A stretch of 36,312 nt of DNA from Rahnella perminowiae (GTDB taxonomy: Bacteria; Pseudomonadota; Gammaproteobacteria; Enterobacterales; Enterobacteriaceae): NCBI RefSeq assembly GCF_019049755.1, contig NZ_JAFMOS010000625.1, positions 1 through 36,312 of the forward strand, in the 5' to 3' direction. Of the stretch, positions 1 to 7,904 are shown piece by piece (the stretch's first letter is position 1; each line of letters begins with the position of its first letter). Both the position numbers and the translations under genes were made by a program. The notes under the pieces were generated by a model. The model searched no databases, was not told the origin of the DNA, and saw only the letters and a list, made by a program, of their open reading frames with translations.

Positions 1-1
1 A

Positions 2-23
2 CCCTCCCCTTCGCAGGGGAGGG
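2..23. repeat. Short GC-rich hairpin repeat
   Basis: A 9-bp perfect stem (CCCTCCCCT / AGGGGAGGG) closes a 4-base TCGC loop. It lies just past the stop codon of the TetR gene. A reverse-complement copy with an 8-bp stem and GCGA loop is at 4690-4709, and a degenerate relative sits at 10711-10746. It is probably a REP-like dispersed element that could also act as a transcript 3' end for the tetR transcript; there is no strong T-tract, so terminator function is uncertain. Confidence 0.6.
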
Positions 24-41
24 AGCGATTCTGAGAGTTTA

Positions 42-629
42 TTATCCCGGCAAATTTAACCGCGCCTTCAGCGCTTTCTTCGCACTTTCCAGCAAGGCAT
101 CCGATACCTGCCGGTCCGGCTCACAGCGTGCCAGTGACAAACTGCCCATCAGTTCCGCACTCACCGAAATCGCCAGCGTTTGCGGATCATCGACACCCAT
201 CTCTGTTATCTGACGGATAATCATTTCACGGATACGTCCGATACCACGCGCAAACTCTGCCTGACAGGGTGCCGACATACGGGGAGTTTCAGAGGCCAGC
301 GCCGATACCGGACAACCCTGCGCACGGTTATCGCGGTGCCACGGCGACAAATAAAAATCGATATACCCTGCCAGTTGCTTCTGCGCCGTCAGTCCCTGAT
401 TTTCTTTATCCCAGCGGGCCATAACCTGATTAAACATCTGCCCGATGGCCGCCTCAATCAACGCCTCTTTTGAGGCAAAGTGCGCATAAAACCCACCGTG
501 CGTCAGGCCGGCTTTGCTCATCACACCTGCCACGCTGACCTGCAATGGCCCTTTGGCGCGGATGGCTTTCGCCGCTTCCTTCACGATCCGCTCACGGATT
601 TTAGGTTTATGTTCACTTTCGTAGCGCAT
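42..629 (-). CDS. TetR/AcrR-family transcriptional repressor
   Basis: A 195-aa one-component repressor, usual length for the family. The N-terminal helix-turn-helix covers about residues 10-58 and carries the typical motif GLTHGGFYAHFASKEAL that ends the DNA-recognition region; the remainder is the helical ligand-binding and dimer domain. The start ATG at 629 follows an AGGGTG ribosome site. The gene lies 37 bp downstream of the EmrA-type adaptor on the same strand, so the two are probably cotranscribed. The divergent exporter begins across the 34-bp palindrome at 1811-1844. The simplest reading is that this protein binds that palindrome, represses both directions and itself, and is released by a substrate of the pump. 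The ligand is not deducible. Confidence 0.88.
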   Translation of the reverse strand: MRYESEHKPKIRERIVKEAAKAIRAKGPLQVSVAGVMSKAGLTHGGFYAHFASKEALIEAAIGQMFNQVMARWDKENQGLTAQKQLAGYIDFYLSPWHRDNRAQGCPVSALASETPRMSAPCQAEFARGIGRIREMIIRQITEMGVDDPQTLAISVSAELMGSLSLARCEPDRQVSDALLESAKKALKARLNLPG

Positions 630-666
630 AGTAACACCCTGATAATCAGAAAATTGCCGTCATAGT

Positions 667-1791
667 TTACCTGACAGGATCAGTTAGCGAAACGCGTGCA
701 TCCACCGATAATCCGGGGCGCAGCGCCGCTAAATCAGGCTGACCGGTGTCCAGACGGATACGCACCGGCACCCGCTGAACAATTTTGGTGAAATTACCCG
801 TGCCCGGCTCAAACGGCAGCAATGCGAACGTTGAGCCAGAACCCGGCGCGAGGCTGTCGACTTCACCGTGAAATGTCACGCCCGGCAATGCATCCACATG
901 CACATCCGCCCGTTGTCCCGGCTGCATTCTGCCGGTCTGCGTTTCTTTGAAGTTGGCCGTTACATAAATGCCCTGCTCCGGTACCAGTGTCATCAAACGC
1001 TGACCGGGTGTGACGTAATCGCCTATCTGTACCTGCCGGTTGCCCGCCACGCCATCAACAGCGGCAAAAATAGTGGTGTGATTGAGATCCTGCTGCGCCA
1101 GCGCTTTTGCTGCCTGCGCTTTCACCACAGCAGCCTTCGCCAGCGCCAGTGCCGCCTGAATTTCTGCCCGCTGTGCATGTGTTACCGCTGCCTGATTTTG
1201 GGCGACATCCAGCATAGCTGCGGCGTGCGCAGAGGTTTGCTCTGCCGTCACCGCCACCGTTTTATACCGGTCTGCATCGTTACGAGACGTGGCCCCGCTA
1301 ACCGCCAGCGACTGATAACGCTGCTGCTCAGCCTCTGCATGTTGCTGTTCAGCACGCGAGGAACGGATCGCCGTGCGCGCGGCCTCGATTTGGGTGAGCG
1401 CCAGCTGCTCCTGCGCCTGCTGGCTCAGCAATGCGGCTTCCTGTTGTGCCACCTGCGCGCGGGCATCTTCAAGTTCCCCCTGCGCAGCGGCCAGACGCGC
1501 CGTAAACTCTTCGCTATCGATCAGTACCAGTTTATCGCCGGCATGCACCCGCTGGTTATGATTCACCAGCACCTGCGACACAAAGCCTTTTACTTTTGGC
1601 GCAACGAGGGTCGCATCCGCTGTCAGATACGCATCATCCGTCGATTCTGACGCGGGTGCAGCCAGTAACCATGCCGCACCGCCAAGGGCTACCACCAGCG
1701 CAATACCGCTGACCACGAAGATCCGCTTAGATCGTTTATTGACCTTCTCTACCGGGACCGGCATCCCTTCTCCTGTCGTTGCTTCGCTCAT
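667..1791 (-). CDS. EmrA/HlyD-type membrane fusion protein
   Basis: Periplasmic adaptor of a drug efflux system, 374 aa from the chosen start. A short cytoplasmic tail precedes one membrane helix (about residues 25-45), then the first lipoyl half-motif (DAYLTADATLVAPKVKGFV), a long Ala/Gln-rich coiled-coil hairpin (about 90-220), the second lipoyl half and a beta-barrel domain with VTANFKETQTGRMQPGQ, typical of EmrA. I chose ATG at 1791 because GTGGA lies seven bases upstream; an in-frame GTG at 1803 would add four residues but has no ribosome site. Its inner-membrane partner should be the divergent DHA2 exporter at 1871. No outer membrane gene is adjacent, so a TolC encoded elsewhere, or the NodT at 10644, would be needed. 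Confidence 0.9.
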   Translation of the reverse strand: MSEATTGEGMPVPVEKVNKRSKRIFVVSGIALVVALGGAAWLLAAPASESTDDAYLTADATLVAPKVKGFVSQVLVNHNQRVHAGDKLVLIDSEEFTARLAAAQGELEDARAQVAQQEAALLSQQAQEQLALTQIEAARTAIRSSRAEQQHAEAEQQRYQSLAVSGATSRNDADRYKTVAVTAEQTSAHAAAMLDVAQNQAAVTHAQRAEIQAALALAKAAVVKAQAAKALAQQDLNHTTIFAAVDGVAGNRQVQIGDYVTPGQRLMTLVPEQGIYVTANFKETQTGRMQPGQRADVHVDALPGVTFHGEVDSLAPGSGSTFALLPFEPGTGNFTKIVQRVPVRIRLDTGQPDLAALRPGLSVDARVSLTDPVR

Positions 1792-1810
1792 TTTTAATTC
1801 CACTCATTGC

Positions 1811-1844
1811 ATGATGAACATCATATTAATATGATACTCATCAT
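1811..1844. promoter_or_regulatory. 34-bp near-palindromic operator between divergent efflux genes
   Basis: The two 17-base halves (beginning ATGATGAACATCAT on the left, ending ATGATACTCATCAT on the right) are reverse complements except at two positions, centred on ATTAAT. It fills most of the 79-bp gap between the EmrA-type gene (start 1791) and the DHA2 exporter (start 1871). Its position and symmetry fit an operator for the TetR protein encoded at 42-629. Each arm itself contains a repeated ATGATG/CATCAT element, so two dimers could bind. Binding is inferred, not shown. Confidence 0.7.
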
Positions 1845-1870
1845 ACAAACAAGCTCCGGGATTTCACAAT

Positions 1871-3424
1871 ATGTCTGCCAACCTGCCGCCAGCCGCGACG
1901 CTCTCGCCTGCGGATTACCCGACATCACGCAAATTTCTGATTTTCAGCATTATGGCGTTTGGTATGTTTCTGGCGCTGATCGACATCCAGATCGTCGCCG
2001 CTTCGTTAAACGATGTGCAGGCCGGGCTTTCCGCCGGACCAGATGAAATCAGCTGGGTGCAAACCTCGTATCTGATCGCCGAACTGGTGATGATCCCCTT
2101 CTCCGCATTCCTGGCGCAGGCACTTTCTACCCGCTGGCTGTTCAGCGCATCGGCGGCGTTGTTTACCCTCAGCAGCATCGGTTGCGGATTGTCGTGGAAT
2201 ATTGAGTCGATGATCTTCTTTCGCGCATTGCAGGGTTTTACCGGCGGCGCGATGGTGCCGACAGTATTCGCGACCGGATTCGCGATGTTTCAGGGTAAAC
2301 AGCAGGCGCTGATCCCGGCGATCCTCGGCATGGTCAGCGTGCTGGCCCCCACACTGGGACCGACGGTGGGTGGCGTGGTGACGCAATTACTCGACTGGCG
2401 ATGGATTTTCTTCATCAATATCCTGCCAGGCGCTCTGGTTGCCACCGGCGCCGTGTTATTTATTCATGTGGATAAAGCCGATTTCCCGATGCTTAAACGT
2501 ATCGACTGGGTACATTTGTTGTCGATGGCGATAGCTCTCGGTTGTCTGGAGTATGTGCTGGAAGAAGGCCCGCGAAAAAACTGGTTCAGCGAACCGCAAA
2601 TCCAGATTTCGGCGTGGTTCTCGCTGGTGGCCTTTGTACTGTTTCTCGAGCGATCCTTTTATTCAAAAAACCCGATCGTACGCCTGAGCCCCTTCCGTGA
2701 CCCCACATTCACCTTTGCCTGTCTGTTCAATCTGGTGGTCGGTTTTGGTCTGTATGCCTCAACATATCTGACGCCGGTTTTCCTCGGCCGCATCCGAGAT
2801 TTCAACAGCCTGGAAATTGGCACAACGGTGTTTGTGGTCGGCGTCGGGCAATTCTTCAGTACGATTATCGCCGCCCGATTAATCAGCCGTGTCGACCGGC
2901 GGGTCCTGATTACGGTGGGTTTATCCGGTTTCGCACTGAGTTTATGGCTGACGACGACGGTCACAACCTACTGGGGAGCAGAACAGTTCTTCTGGCCGCA
3001 GGTGGTGCGCGGCCTGTTCATTATGTTGTGCATCGTGCCGAGTGTGAACATGGCCCTGACCGCGTTTCAGGGGCCGGAACTGCGCTACGCCTCAGGGCTG
3101 TTTAATCTGATGCGTAATCTCGGCGGCGCGATTGGTATTGCCACGGTGAATACCTGGCTGCAGGACTGGACCCGCGTGCACGCTGCACGTTTCGGCGAAT
3201 CGCTGGGACACTATGGGGATCATGCGCAGGAGATGATAGATTCGCTGGCGCAAAAAATTGTCCACCTGACGCCGGACACCGCTCAGGCATTGCTGATGGC
3301 AAAAGGGATATTTGGCGCGAAAGTCGCGGCGCAATCCCTGACACTGGCGTTCAACGACATCTTTCAGGTCATGGCGTGGATGTTTGTTGCCGCGCTGGTC
3401 ATGGTGCCGTTTTGCCGTAAATAA
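1871..3424 (+). CDS. DHA2-family (EmrB/QacA-type) MFS multidrug exporter
   Basis: A 517-aa, 14-helix proton-coupled exporter. Visible marks are helix 1 with ALIDIQIVAASL (the DHA2 motif D1 position), motif A region after TM2 and the antiporter motif C in TM5 (APTLGPTVGG), followed by DWRWIFFINILPG, characteristic of EmrB relatives. It would pump hydrophobic compounds across the inner membrane into the EmrA-type adaptor encoded divergently at 667-1791. Regulation is most likely by the TetR protein through the 1811-1844 palindrome. The final ~60 residues after TM13 form the usual periplasmic loop and last helix. Substrate unknown; aromatic acids or drugs are possible for this subfamily. Confidence 0.9.
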   Translation: MSANLPPAATLSPADYPTSRKFLIFSIMAFGMFLALIDIQIVAASLNDVQAGLSAGPDEISWVQTSYLIAELVMIPFSAFLAQALSTRWLFSASAALFTLSSIGCGLSWNIESMIFFRALQGFTGGAMVPTVFATGFAMFQGKQQALIPAILGMVSVLAPTLGPTVGGVVTQLLDWRWIFFINILPGALVATGAVLFIHVDKADFPMLKRIDWVHLLSMAIALGCLEYVLEEGPRKNWFSEPQIQISAWFSLVAFVLFLERSFYSKNPIVRLSPFRDPTFTFACLFNLVVGFGLYASTYLTPVFLGRIRDFNSLEIGTTVFVVGVGQFFSTIIAARLISRVDRRVLITVGLSGFALSLWLTTTVTTYWGAEQFFWPQVVRGLFIMLCIVPSVNMALTAFQGPELRYASGLFNLMRNLGGAIGIATVNTWLQDWTRVHAARFGESLGHYGDHAQEMIDSLAQKIVHLTPDTAQALLMAKGIFGAKVAAQSLTLAFNDIFQVMAWMFVAALVMVPFCRK

Positions 3425-3507
3425 AGTCAGGAATGTGAAGAAAATGTGCAGGCTGCCGCAAAAAATGCGGTTGTGGCAGGGAACTTTTCGAACAAGATGA
3501 GAAAGCT

Positions 3508-3536
3508 TTGGCCTGTTTGAAATAAATCCTTATAAT
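3508..3536 (+). promoter_or_regulatory. Sigma70-type promoter for ldtB
   Basis: A -35 element TTGGCC at 3508-3513, a 17-base spacer, and a perfect -10 TATAAT at 3531-3536. Transcription would begin near 3543, leaving an untranslated leader of about 143 bases before the ldtB start at 3686. Confidence 0.7.
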
Positions 3537-3685
3537 TAGCGGCCCTGAAATGCGATTCGTTACACATACCGTGTCCCTTTCAAGTGCTATGTGCAAGTAC
3601 ACTATTCCTCCGGCCGGTTACGATCGGATCGGGGGGAATTAACATCCTGACAACTGCCAGTGTGGCATTAACGACCAACGAAAAT

Positions 3686-4606
3686 ATGAAAATGAGCATT
3701 CGCGCAATCCTTACCCTGGTTTTGGCAGTTGCTGCATATAGCCAGGCGTCTTTTGCTGTGGTCTACCCTCTTCCGGCCAATAATGGCCGTCTGGTCGGTG
3801 AAAACATCACAGTTACCGTTCCGCAGGGCAGCAGCCTGCCGCTGGAACATTTTGCAGCGCAATACCAGATGGGTTTGAGCAATATGCTCGAAGCTAACCC
3901 TGGCGTTGATCCTTATCTGCCAACCCCGGGCACCGTGCTGACTATCCCTCAGCAATTGATCCTGCCTGATACCCCGCATGAAGGCATCGTGATCAACAGT
4001 GCTGAAATGCGTCTGTATTACTACCCGAAAGGCACCAATACTGTGGTCGTGCTGCCAATCGGTATCGGTGAACTGGGCAAAGACACCCCGATGAACTGGG
4101 TGACTACGGTTCAGCGTAAAAAAGCTGGCCCGACCTGGACCCCGACGGCGAAAATGCATGAAGAATATGCTTCCCGTGGTGAATTCCTGCCCGCCGTCTT
4201 CCCTGCTGGCCCGGACAACCCGATGGGGCTGTACGCACTGTATGTTGGCCGTCTGTATGCAGTTCACGGCACCAACGCCAACTTCGGTATCGGTCTGCGC
4301 GTGAGCCACGGTTGTGTACGTTTGCGTGATGCCGACATCAAATGGCTGTTCGACAACGTTCCGCAAGGCACCCGCGTTCAGTTCATCAACGAGCCGGTGA
4401 AAGCCACCGTTGAGCCGGACGGTAAACGTTATATTGAGATCCATAACCCGCTGTCCTCTAACCAGGAAGAGTTTGATTCCCAGCAGCCGCTGCCAATCAC
4501 TCTGACCGGTAACGCAAGCAGCGTATCGATGGATCCTGCGGTCAACCAGACTGTGGTTCAGCGCGCTATTGAGATGCGTTCAGGGATGCCGGTTCAGGTT
4601 AATTAA
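3686..4606 (+). CDS. ldtB: L,D-transpeptidase LdtB (YbiS)
   Basis: Periplasmic enzyme that attaches Braun lipoprotein to the meso-diaminopimelate of peptidoglycan. From ATG 3686 it is 306 aa, the same length as E. coli YbiS as I recall it, and long stretches coincide with that protein (for example [16 protein letters not shown] and [17 protein letters not shown]). Signal peptide residues 1-24 end at a SFA-VV boundary; a LysM-like segment follows (about 40-90), then the YkuD catalytic domain with His194, His208 and nucleophile Cys210 in SHGCVRLR. An upstream in-frame start at 3584 would add 34 residues ahead of the signal peptide and is rejected. The promoter at 3508-3536 and terminator at 4632-4659 indicate a single-gene unit. 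Confidence 0.97.
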   Translation: MKMSIRAILTLVLAVAAYSQASFAVVYPLPANNGRLVGENITVTVPQGSSLPLEHFAAQYQMGLSNMLEANPGVDPYLPTPGTVLTIPQQLILPDTPHEGIVINSAEMRLYYYPKGTNTVVVLPIGIGELGKDTPMNWVTTVQRKKAGPTWTPTAKMHEEYASRGEFLPAVFPAGPDNPMGLYALYVGRLYAVHGTNANFGIGLRVSHGCVRLRDADIKWLFDNVPQGTRVQFINEPVKATVEPDGKRYIEIHNPLSSNQEEFDSQQPLPITLTGNASSVSMDPAVNQTVVQRAIEMRSGMPVQVN

Positions 4607-4631
4607 TTGCGTCCCTGCCGTTTTAGTGAAA

Positions 4632-4659
4632 AAGCTCCGTTCATCGGGGCTTTTTTTTT
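4632..4659 (+). terminator. Rho-independent terminator of ldtB
   Basis: An 8-bp stem AAGCTCCG / CGGGGCTT (one G-T wobble) with loop TTCAT is followed by an unbroken T run to 4659. It lies 25 bp after the ldtB stop codon. Confidence 0.92.
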
Positions 4660-4689
4660 GCAAACGCAAAAGGAAACTACGGATAACTC

Positions 4690-4709
4690 CCTCCCCTGCG
4701 AAGGGGAGG
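4690..4709. repeat. Short GC-rich hairpin repeat, inverted copy
   Basis: Perfect 8-bp stem CCTCCCCT / AGGGGAGG around a GCGA loop. It is the reverse complement of the core of the hairpin at 2-23. It sits between the ldtB terminator and the phoA Pho box. Confidence 0.6.
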
Positions 4710-4733
4710 CGTAAAGCAACATCCTCTCCATCA

Positions 4734-4767
4734 CTGTCATTAAAATGTCACAACTCTGACTTAACCT
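4734..4767 (+). promoter_or_regulatory. Pho box and phoA promoter
   Basis: CTGTCATTAAAATGTCAC at 4734-4751 is two 7-base PhoB half-sites separated by four A/T bases, very close to the E. coli phoA Pho box, which replaces the -35 region. Aligned with that promoter, TAACCT at 4762-4767 is in the -10 position (E. coli has TATAGT after the same GACT). Predicts phosphate-starvation induction by PhoB-P. Confidence 0.88.
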
Positions 4768-4834
4768 TCCGGTAACAAAAAATATCTATATGTGTATTTT
4801 TATTTCCGATGATTTATGAAAAGGAGTTTTGACA

Positions 4835-6259
4835 ATGCAACAATCCGTATCTCTTGTGGCCCGCGCCGTGACTGCCGCCCTGCTGCTTTCCACCTCTGCC
4901 ACTGTCCTCGCCACTGAAACTGACTCGCTGACTGACCGCGCAGCAAAAGGTGTGCTGACAGAACCGGGTGGCGCGCGTCGCCTGAGCGGTGACCAGACCG
5001 CCGCGCTGAAAGCGTCACTTTCAGACAAAACGGTGAAAAACGTGATTTTACTGATTGGCGACGGTATGGGGGATTCTGAAATCACCTCCGCCCGCAACTA
5101 TGCAGAAGGCGCCGGCGGCTATTTTAAAGGTATCGATGCCCTGCCGCTGACCGGTCAGTACACCCATTATTCTCTGGATAAGAAAACGCAGAAACCGAGT
5201 TACGTGACCGATTCTGCAGCATCCGCCACCGCCTGGGCGACAGGTGTTAAAAGCTATAACGGCGCGATTGGTGTAGATGTTAACGGTAAAGATCACCAGA
5301 CTATTCTTGAGATCGCCAAAGCCGCAGGCAAGGCCACCGGCAACGTCTCCACTGCCGAATTGCAGGATGCAACCCCGGCTGCGCAAATCGCCCACGTAAC
5401 CTCACGTAAGTGCTACGGTCCGGAAGAAACGGCGGAAAAATGTGCCAGCAACGGGCTGGAAAACGGCGGACGTGGTTCGATCACCGAACAGTTATTGCAA
5501 ACCCGCGCAGACGTCACGCTGGGCGGCGGCAGAAAATCTTTCAGCCAGTTGGCTAAAGCCGGTGAGTTCCAGGGTAAATCCCTGAAAGATCAGGCACTGG
5601 CACAGGGTTACGTGTGGGTGGAAAACGCGGAGCAGCTCAGTGCTGTCACGCAGGCAGACCAGAAGAAACCGGTTCTTGGCCTGTTCTCCGAGGGCAACAT
5701 GCCGGTACGCTGGCAGGGTCCGAAGGCCACTTATCACGGCAACATTGATAAACCGGCTGTTACCTGTGAAGCCAATCCGCAGCGCACCGCCGACATCCCG
5801 ACGCTGGCCGTTATGACTGAAAAAGCCATCGACTTGCTGAAAACGAATCAGAACGGTTTCTTCCTGCAGGTTGAAGGCGCATCGATTGATAAACAAGATC
5901 ACGCCGCTAATCCGTGCGGCCAGTTCGGGGAAACAGTGGATCTGGATGAAGCGGTGCAAAAAGCGCTGGCGTTCGCCCGACAGGACGGCAACACGCTGGT
6001 TATCGTCACCGCCGATCATGCCCATTCCAGCCAGATTATCGAAACCGATGCCAAAGCGCCCGGCCTGACGCAAACACTGACCACCAAAGACGGTGCGCCG
6101 ATGACCATCAGTTACGGCAACTCAGAAGAGGATTCACAGGGGCACACCGGGACACAACTGCGTATCGCCGCGTTCGGGCCGCATGCAGCGAATGTGGTCG
6201 GTCTGACCGACCAGACGGATTTGTTCTATACGATGCGGGATGCCATGGCGATTAAGTGA
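4835..6259 (+). CDS. phoA: Periplasmic alkaline phosphatase PhoA
   Basis: Secreted phosphomonoesterase that releases inorganic phosphate from organic esters in the periplasm; 474 aa. A Sec signal peptide spans about residues 1-26 (cleavage after VLA). Metal ligand Asp76 lies in [10 protein letters not shown]; the nucleophile Ser127 lies in [11 protein letters not shown]; later ligands lie in [15 protein letters not shown] and the GHTGTQL histidine. Four cysteines (in RKCYGP, EKCASN, VTCEAN, NPCGQF) match the two disulfides of the E. coli enzyme. ATG 4835 has AAGGAG eight bases upstream; the in-frame TTG at 4829 is too close to it. The Pho box at 4734 places it in the Pho regulon. It stands alone. 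Confidence 0.97.
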   Translation: MQQSVSLVARAVTAALLLSTSATVLATETDSLTDRAAKGVLTEPGGARRLSGDQTAALKASLSDKTVKNVILLIGDGMGDSEITSARNYAEGAGGYFKGIDALPLTGQYTHYSLDKKTQKPSYVTDSAASATAWATGVKSYNGAIGVDVNGKDHQTILEIAKAAGKATGNVSTAELQDATPAAQIAHVTSRKCYGPEETAEKCASNGLENGGRGSITEQLLQTRADVTLGGGRKSFSQLAKAGEFQGKSLKDQALAQGYVWVENAEQLSAVTQADQKKPVLGLFSEGNMPVRWQGPKATYHGNIDKPAVTCEANPQRTADIPTLAVMTEKAIDLLKTNQNGFFLQVEGASIDKQDHAANPCGQFGETVDLDEAVQKALAFARQDGNTLVIVTADHAHSSQIIETDAKAPGLTQTLTTKDGAPMTISYGNSEEDSQGHTGTQLRIAAFGPHAANVVGLTDQTDLFYTMRDAMAIK

Positions 6260-6728
6260 TAGTTTTTCAAAGGGAGATGTCCCTTTGGAACCCTTCGAAA
6301 CCGGATTGGGTAAGTTTTGGTTTCTCAGTTGCACTGAACGCCTGATCGAGAAACTTTCGGTTTCTTACGTGCGATGCTCACTTAACGCGCTGCGCCGAAA
6401 CCGCCCAAGAGGGAAAAGTGCTTTTTCCCTCTTGGATCTCCCTTCGCTTTTTCAACAAGCGCTTCCGCTCGCTGGCTATGTTTCAGGTATCACCCGGTTC
6501 CAAAATACCGCCGGAGGGAAAGGTGGAAAACCGCGCATCTGTTTGCGCGGGTTGTAACCCGAACGAAGGGCACCGCGCAGCGGCGGGATTTTGCGGCTAT
6601 CACACACCTATCTGAAACATAGCCTCCAGCGGCAGCGCGCAGTTAAAAAGCGCGGAGTCCAAAGGCCCGCGCGTTACCGGGTCTCTGGTCGGTGTGGGCC
6701 GACGCCCACAACCTTGAATTTGAAGCAA
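6260..6728. repeat. Large structured intergenic repeat, copy A (core 6330-6724)
   Basis: No credible gene fills this 469-bp gap between convergent phoA and the CDF transporter. About 395 bp from 6330 matches 22082-22680 (copy B) in the same orientation. Structures seen: CAAAGGGA/TCCCTTTG hairpin at 6268-6287, outside the shared core; a 13-bp perfect stem 6405-6417/6423-6435 closing GTGCT; a long-range 13-bp perfect inverted repeat 6474-6486/6612-6624; a 7-bp stem 6531-6537/6544-6550; the motif GGGTTGTAACCC at 6550-6561; and two mutually exclusive hairpins at 6688-6709. The ORFs across it are shadows without family marks. It is probably a dispersed non-coding element or transcript-end structure; family not recognised. 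Confidence 0.75.
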
Positions 6729-7640
6729 TCAGCTCAGGATATTATCCAGTCTGTCGTCATCAATCCCGTCCGGCTCCAGATGCGCTGTCACATCCGCTGA
6801 CTTGAATAATTTACTGACCGCCATTTCAGCAGCATCACCAATATCGTGTCCGATATCCACCGTCAGATTGCCATCCACCTCAAGGTGGAACTCGACAAAC
6901 ACACGGTCACCGCCGTTGCGGGTGCGGATGTCATGCACGCCACGCACACCTTCCACACTTAATACTGCCGCTTTAACGCGTTTACGATCGTCAGCACTCA
7001 GCTCCCTGTCCAGCAACTGAGTTAAGGCATCGGCCGCCATACCACGCGCGTTCCAGAGCATGTAGAAGGAAATCAACAGCGCGCCGATGGAGTCGGAACG
7101 CGTCCAGCCAAAGTAACGTTCGAAAATCAGCGCCAGTAATACAGCGATATTCACAGCCACATCTGTGATGTAGTGCGCACGGTCAGCAGCGATGGCCGTT
7201 GAACCGGTGCGTTTCACCACATAGGTTTGCATCAGCACCAGGCCGGTCGCGGCCAGGGAACTGCCGATAATCACCCAGATGCCCAGACCGAGTTGCGCCA
7301 GCGGTTCGGGATTAATGATCCGCCCGATGGATTCCCCGCCGAGCACCAGCCCCGCGCCACCCAGTAACAGCGCCTGCACAAACGCCGCCACAGCTTCGGC
7401 TTTGCCGTGTCCGTAACGATGGCCTTTATCGGCCGGACGTCCGGCATAACGCACACCAATCAGCGTCACCATTGAGGCCAGCACATCCACCAGACCGTCA
7501 GCCGCAGAAGTCAACAGCGCAATCGAGCCGGTGGCGGCCCATGCCCAAACTTTGACGCAAACCAGGATTAATGCGACACACAGCGACACCAGCGAGGCAA
7601 TACGTGTCAGCCCTTTATAAGACGGTGCAGGACGGGTCAT
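6729..7640 (-). CDS. Cation diffusion facilitator (FieF-like) metal exporter
   Basis: Inner-membrane divalent-metal/proton antiporter, 303 aa, with six N-terminal helices and a cytoplasmic metal-binding domain from about residue 210 (CDF C-terminal fold). The transport site is readable as Asp48-x3-Asp52 in TM2 (SAADGLVD) and His156-x3-Asp160 in TM5 (DRAHYITD), the D-D-H-D arrangement of FieF/YiiP that carries Zn or Fe. The usual HxYGHGKAE loop is HRYGHGKAE. ATG 7640 has GGGG six bases upstream; an in-frame GTG at 7652 lacks a ribosome site. Divergent from the efflux operon at 7905 and convergent with phoA across repeat copy A. It is less similar to E. coli FieF than orthologues normally are, so no symbol is assigned. 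Confidence 0.9.
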   Translation of the reverse strand: MTRPAPSYKGLTRIASLVSLCVALILVCVKVWAWAATGSIALLTSAADGLVDVLASMVTLIGVRYAGRPADKGHRYGHGKAEAVAAFVQALLLGGAGLVLGGESIGRIINPEPLAQLGLGIWVIIGSSLAATGLVLMQTYVVKRTGSTAIAADRAHYITDVAVNIAVLLALIFERYFGWTRSDSIGALLISFYMLWNARGMAADALTQLLDRELSADDRKRVKAAVLSVEGVRGVHDIRTRNGGDRVFVEFHLEVDGNLTVDIGHDIGDAAEMAVSKLFKSADVTAHLEPDGIDDDRLDNILS

Positions 7641-7808
7641 GGTTTGCCCCACAGGAGCAGTTGTTGTTGTTGGGAATCTTTCACACGAATTTCCTGAAGC
7701 AGAGAACTACTTATTTTAAAAAACCAATGCCAGCCCGGCATTATAACCCATTTCCCACTTTTAAGACGTTCCCTATGGTTTGGATCTTTGTGCTTTCACT
7801 AAGGTTAA

Positions 7809-7836
7809 TTGACATGGATTTACTTGCATTTACATC
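7809..7836 (+). promoter_or_regulatory. Possible promoter of the EmrAB-NodT operon
   Basis: A consensus -35 TTGACA at 7809-7814 is followed, 16 bases later, by TACATC at 7831-7836, a weak -10. It lies about 70 bp before the start of the adaptor gene in a 264-bp divergent intergenic region. The weak -10 suggests activation or an alternative start site. Confidence 0.4.
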
Positions 7837-7904
7837 AATACGTTCTAGCTTAAGACAAGATTTCTTTGTTCAGGCGCGCGGCCGCCAATAATCAGAAGAG
7901 CACT

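Noticed and set aside
868-1650. A 260-codon plus-strand open frame
   Set aside because: It is antisense to the EmrA-type adaptor and its translation is Cys/Arg/His-rich with no family resemblance.
3458-3480. Hairpin CCGCA-AAAAA-TGCGG after the first exporter as a terminator
   Set aside because: The stem is only 5 bp and is not followed by a T run.
6268-6287. Hairpin CAAAGGGA/TCCCTTTG as a phoA terminator
   Set aside because: The T run precedes rather than follows the stem on the plus strand, so it does not fit an intrinsic terminator in either direction.
6240-6800. Several open frames of 65-105 codons across repeat copy A
   Set aside because: They show no family motifs, overlap stems of the repeat, and have no ribosome sites; the same stretch in copy B does not keep the frames.
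7879-7890. GCGCGCGGCCGCC run upstream of the second EmrA-type gene, possible cloning scar
   Set aside because: It contains a rare-cutter site by chance, but flanking sequence is continuous and natural in composition; there is no other vector-like sequence.
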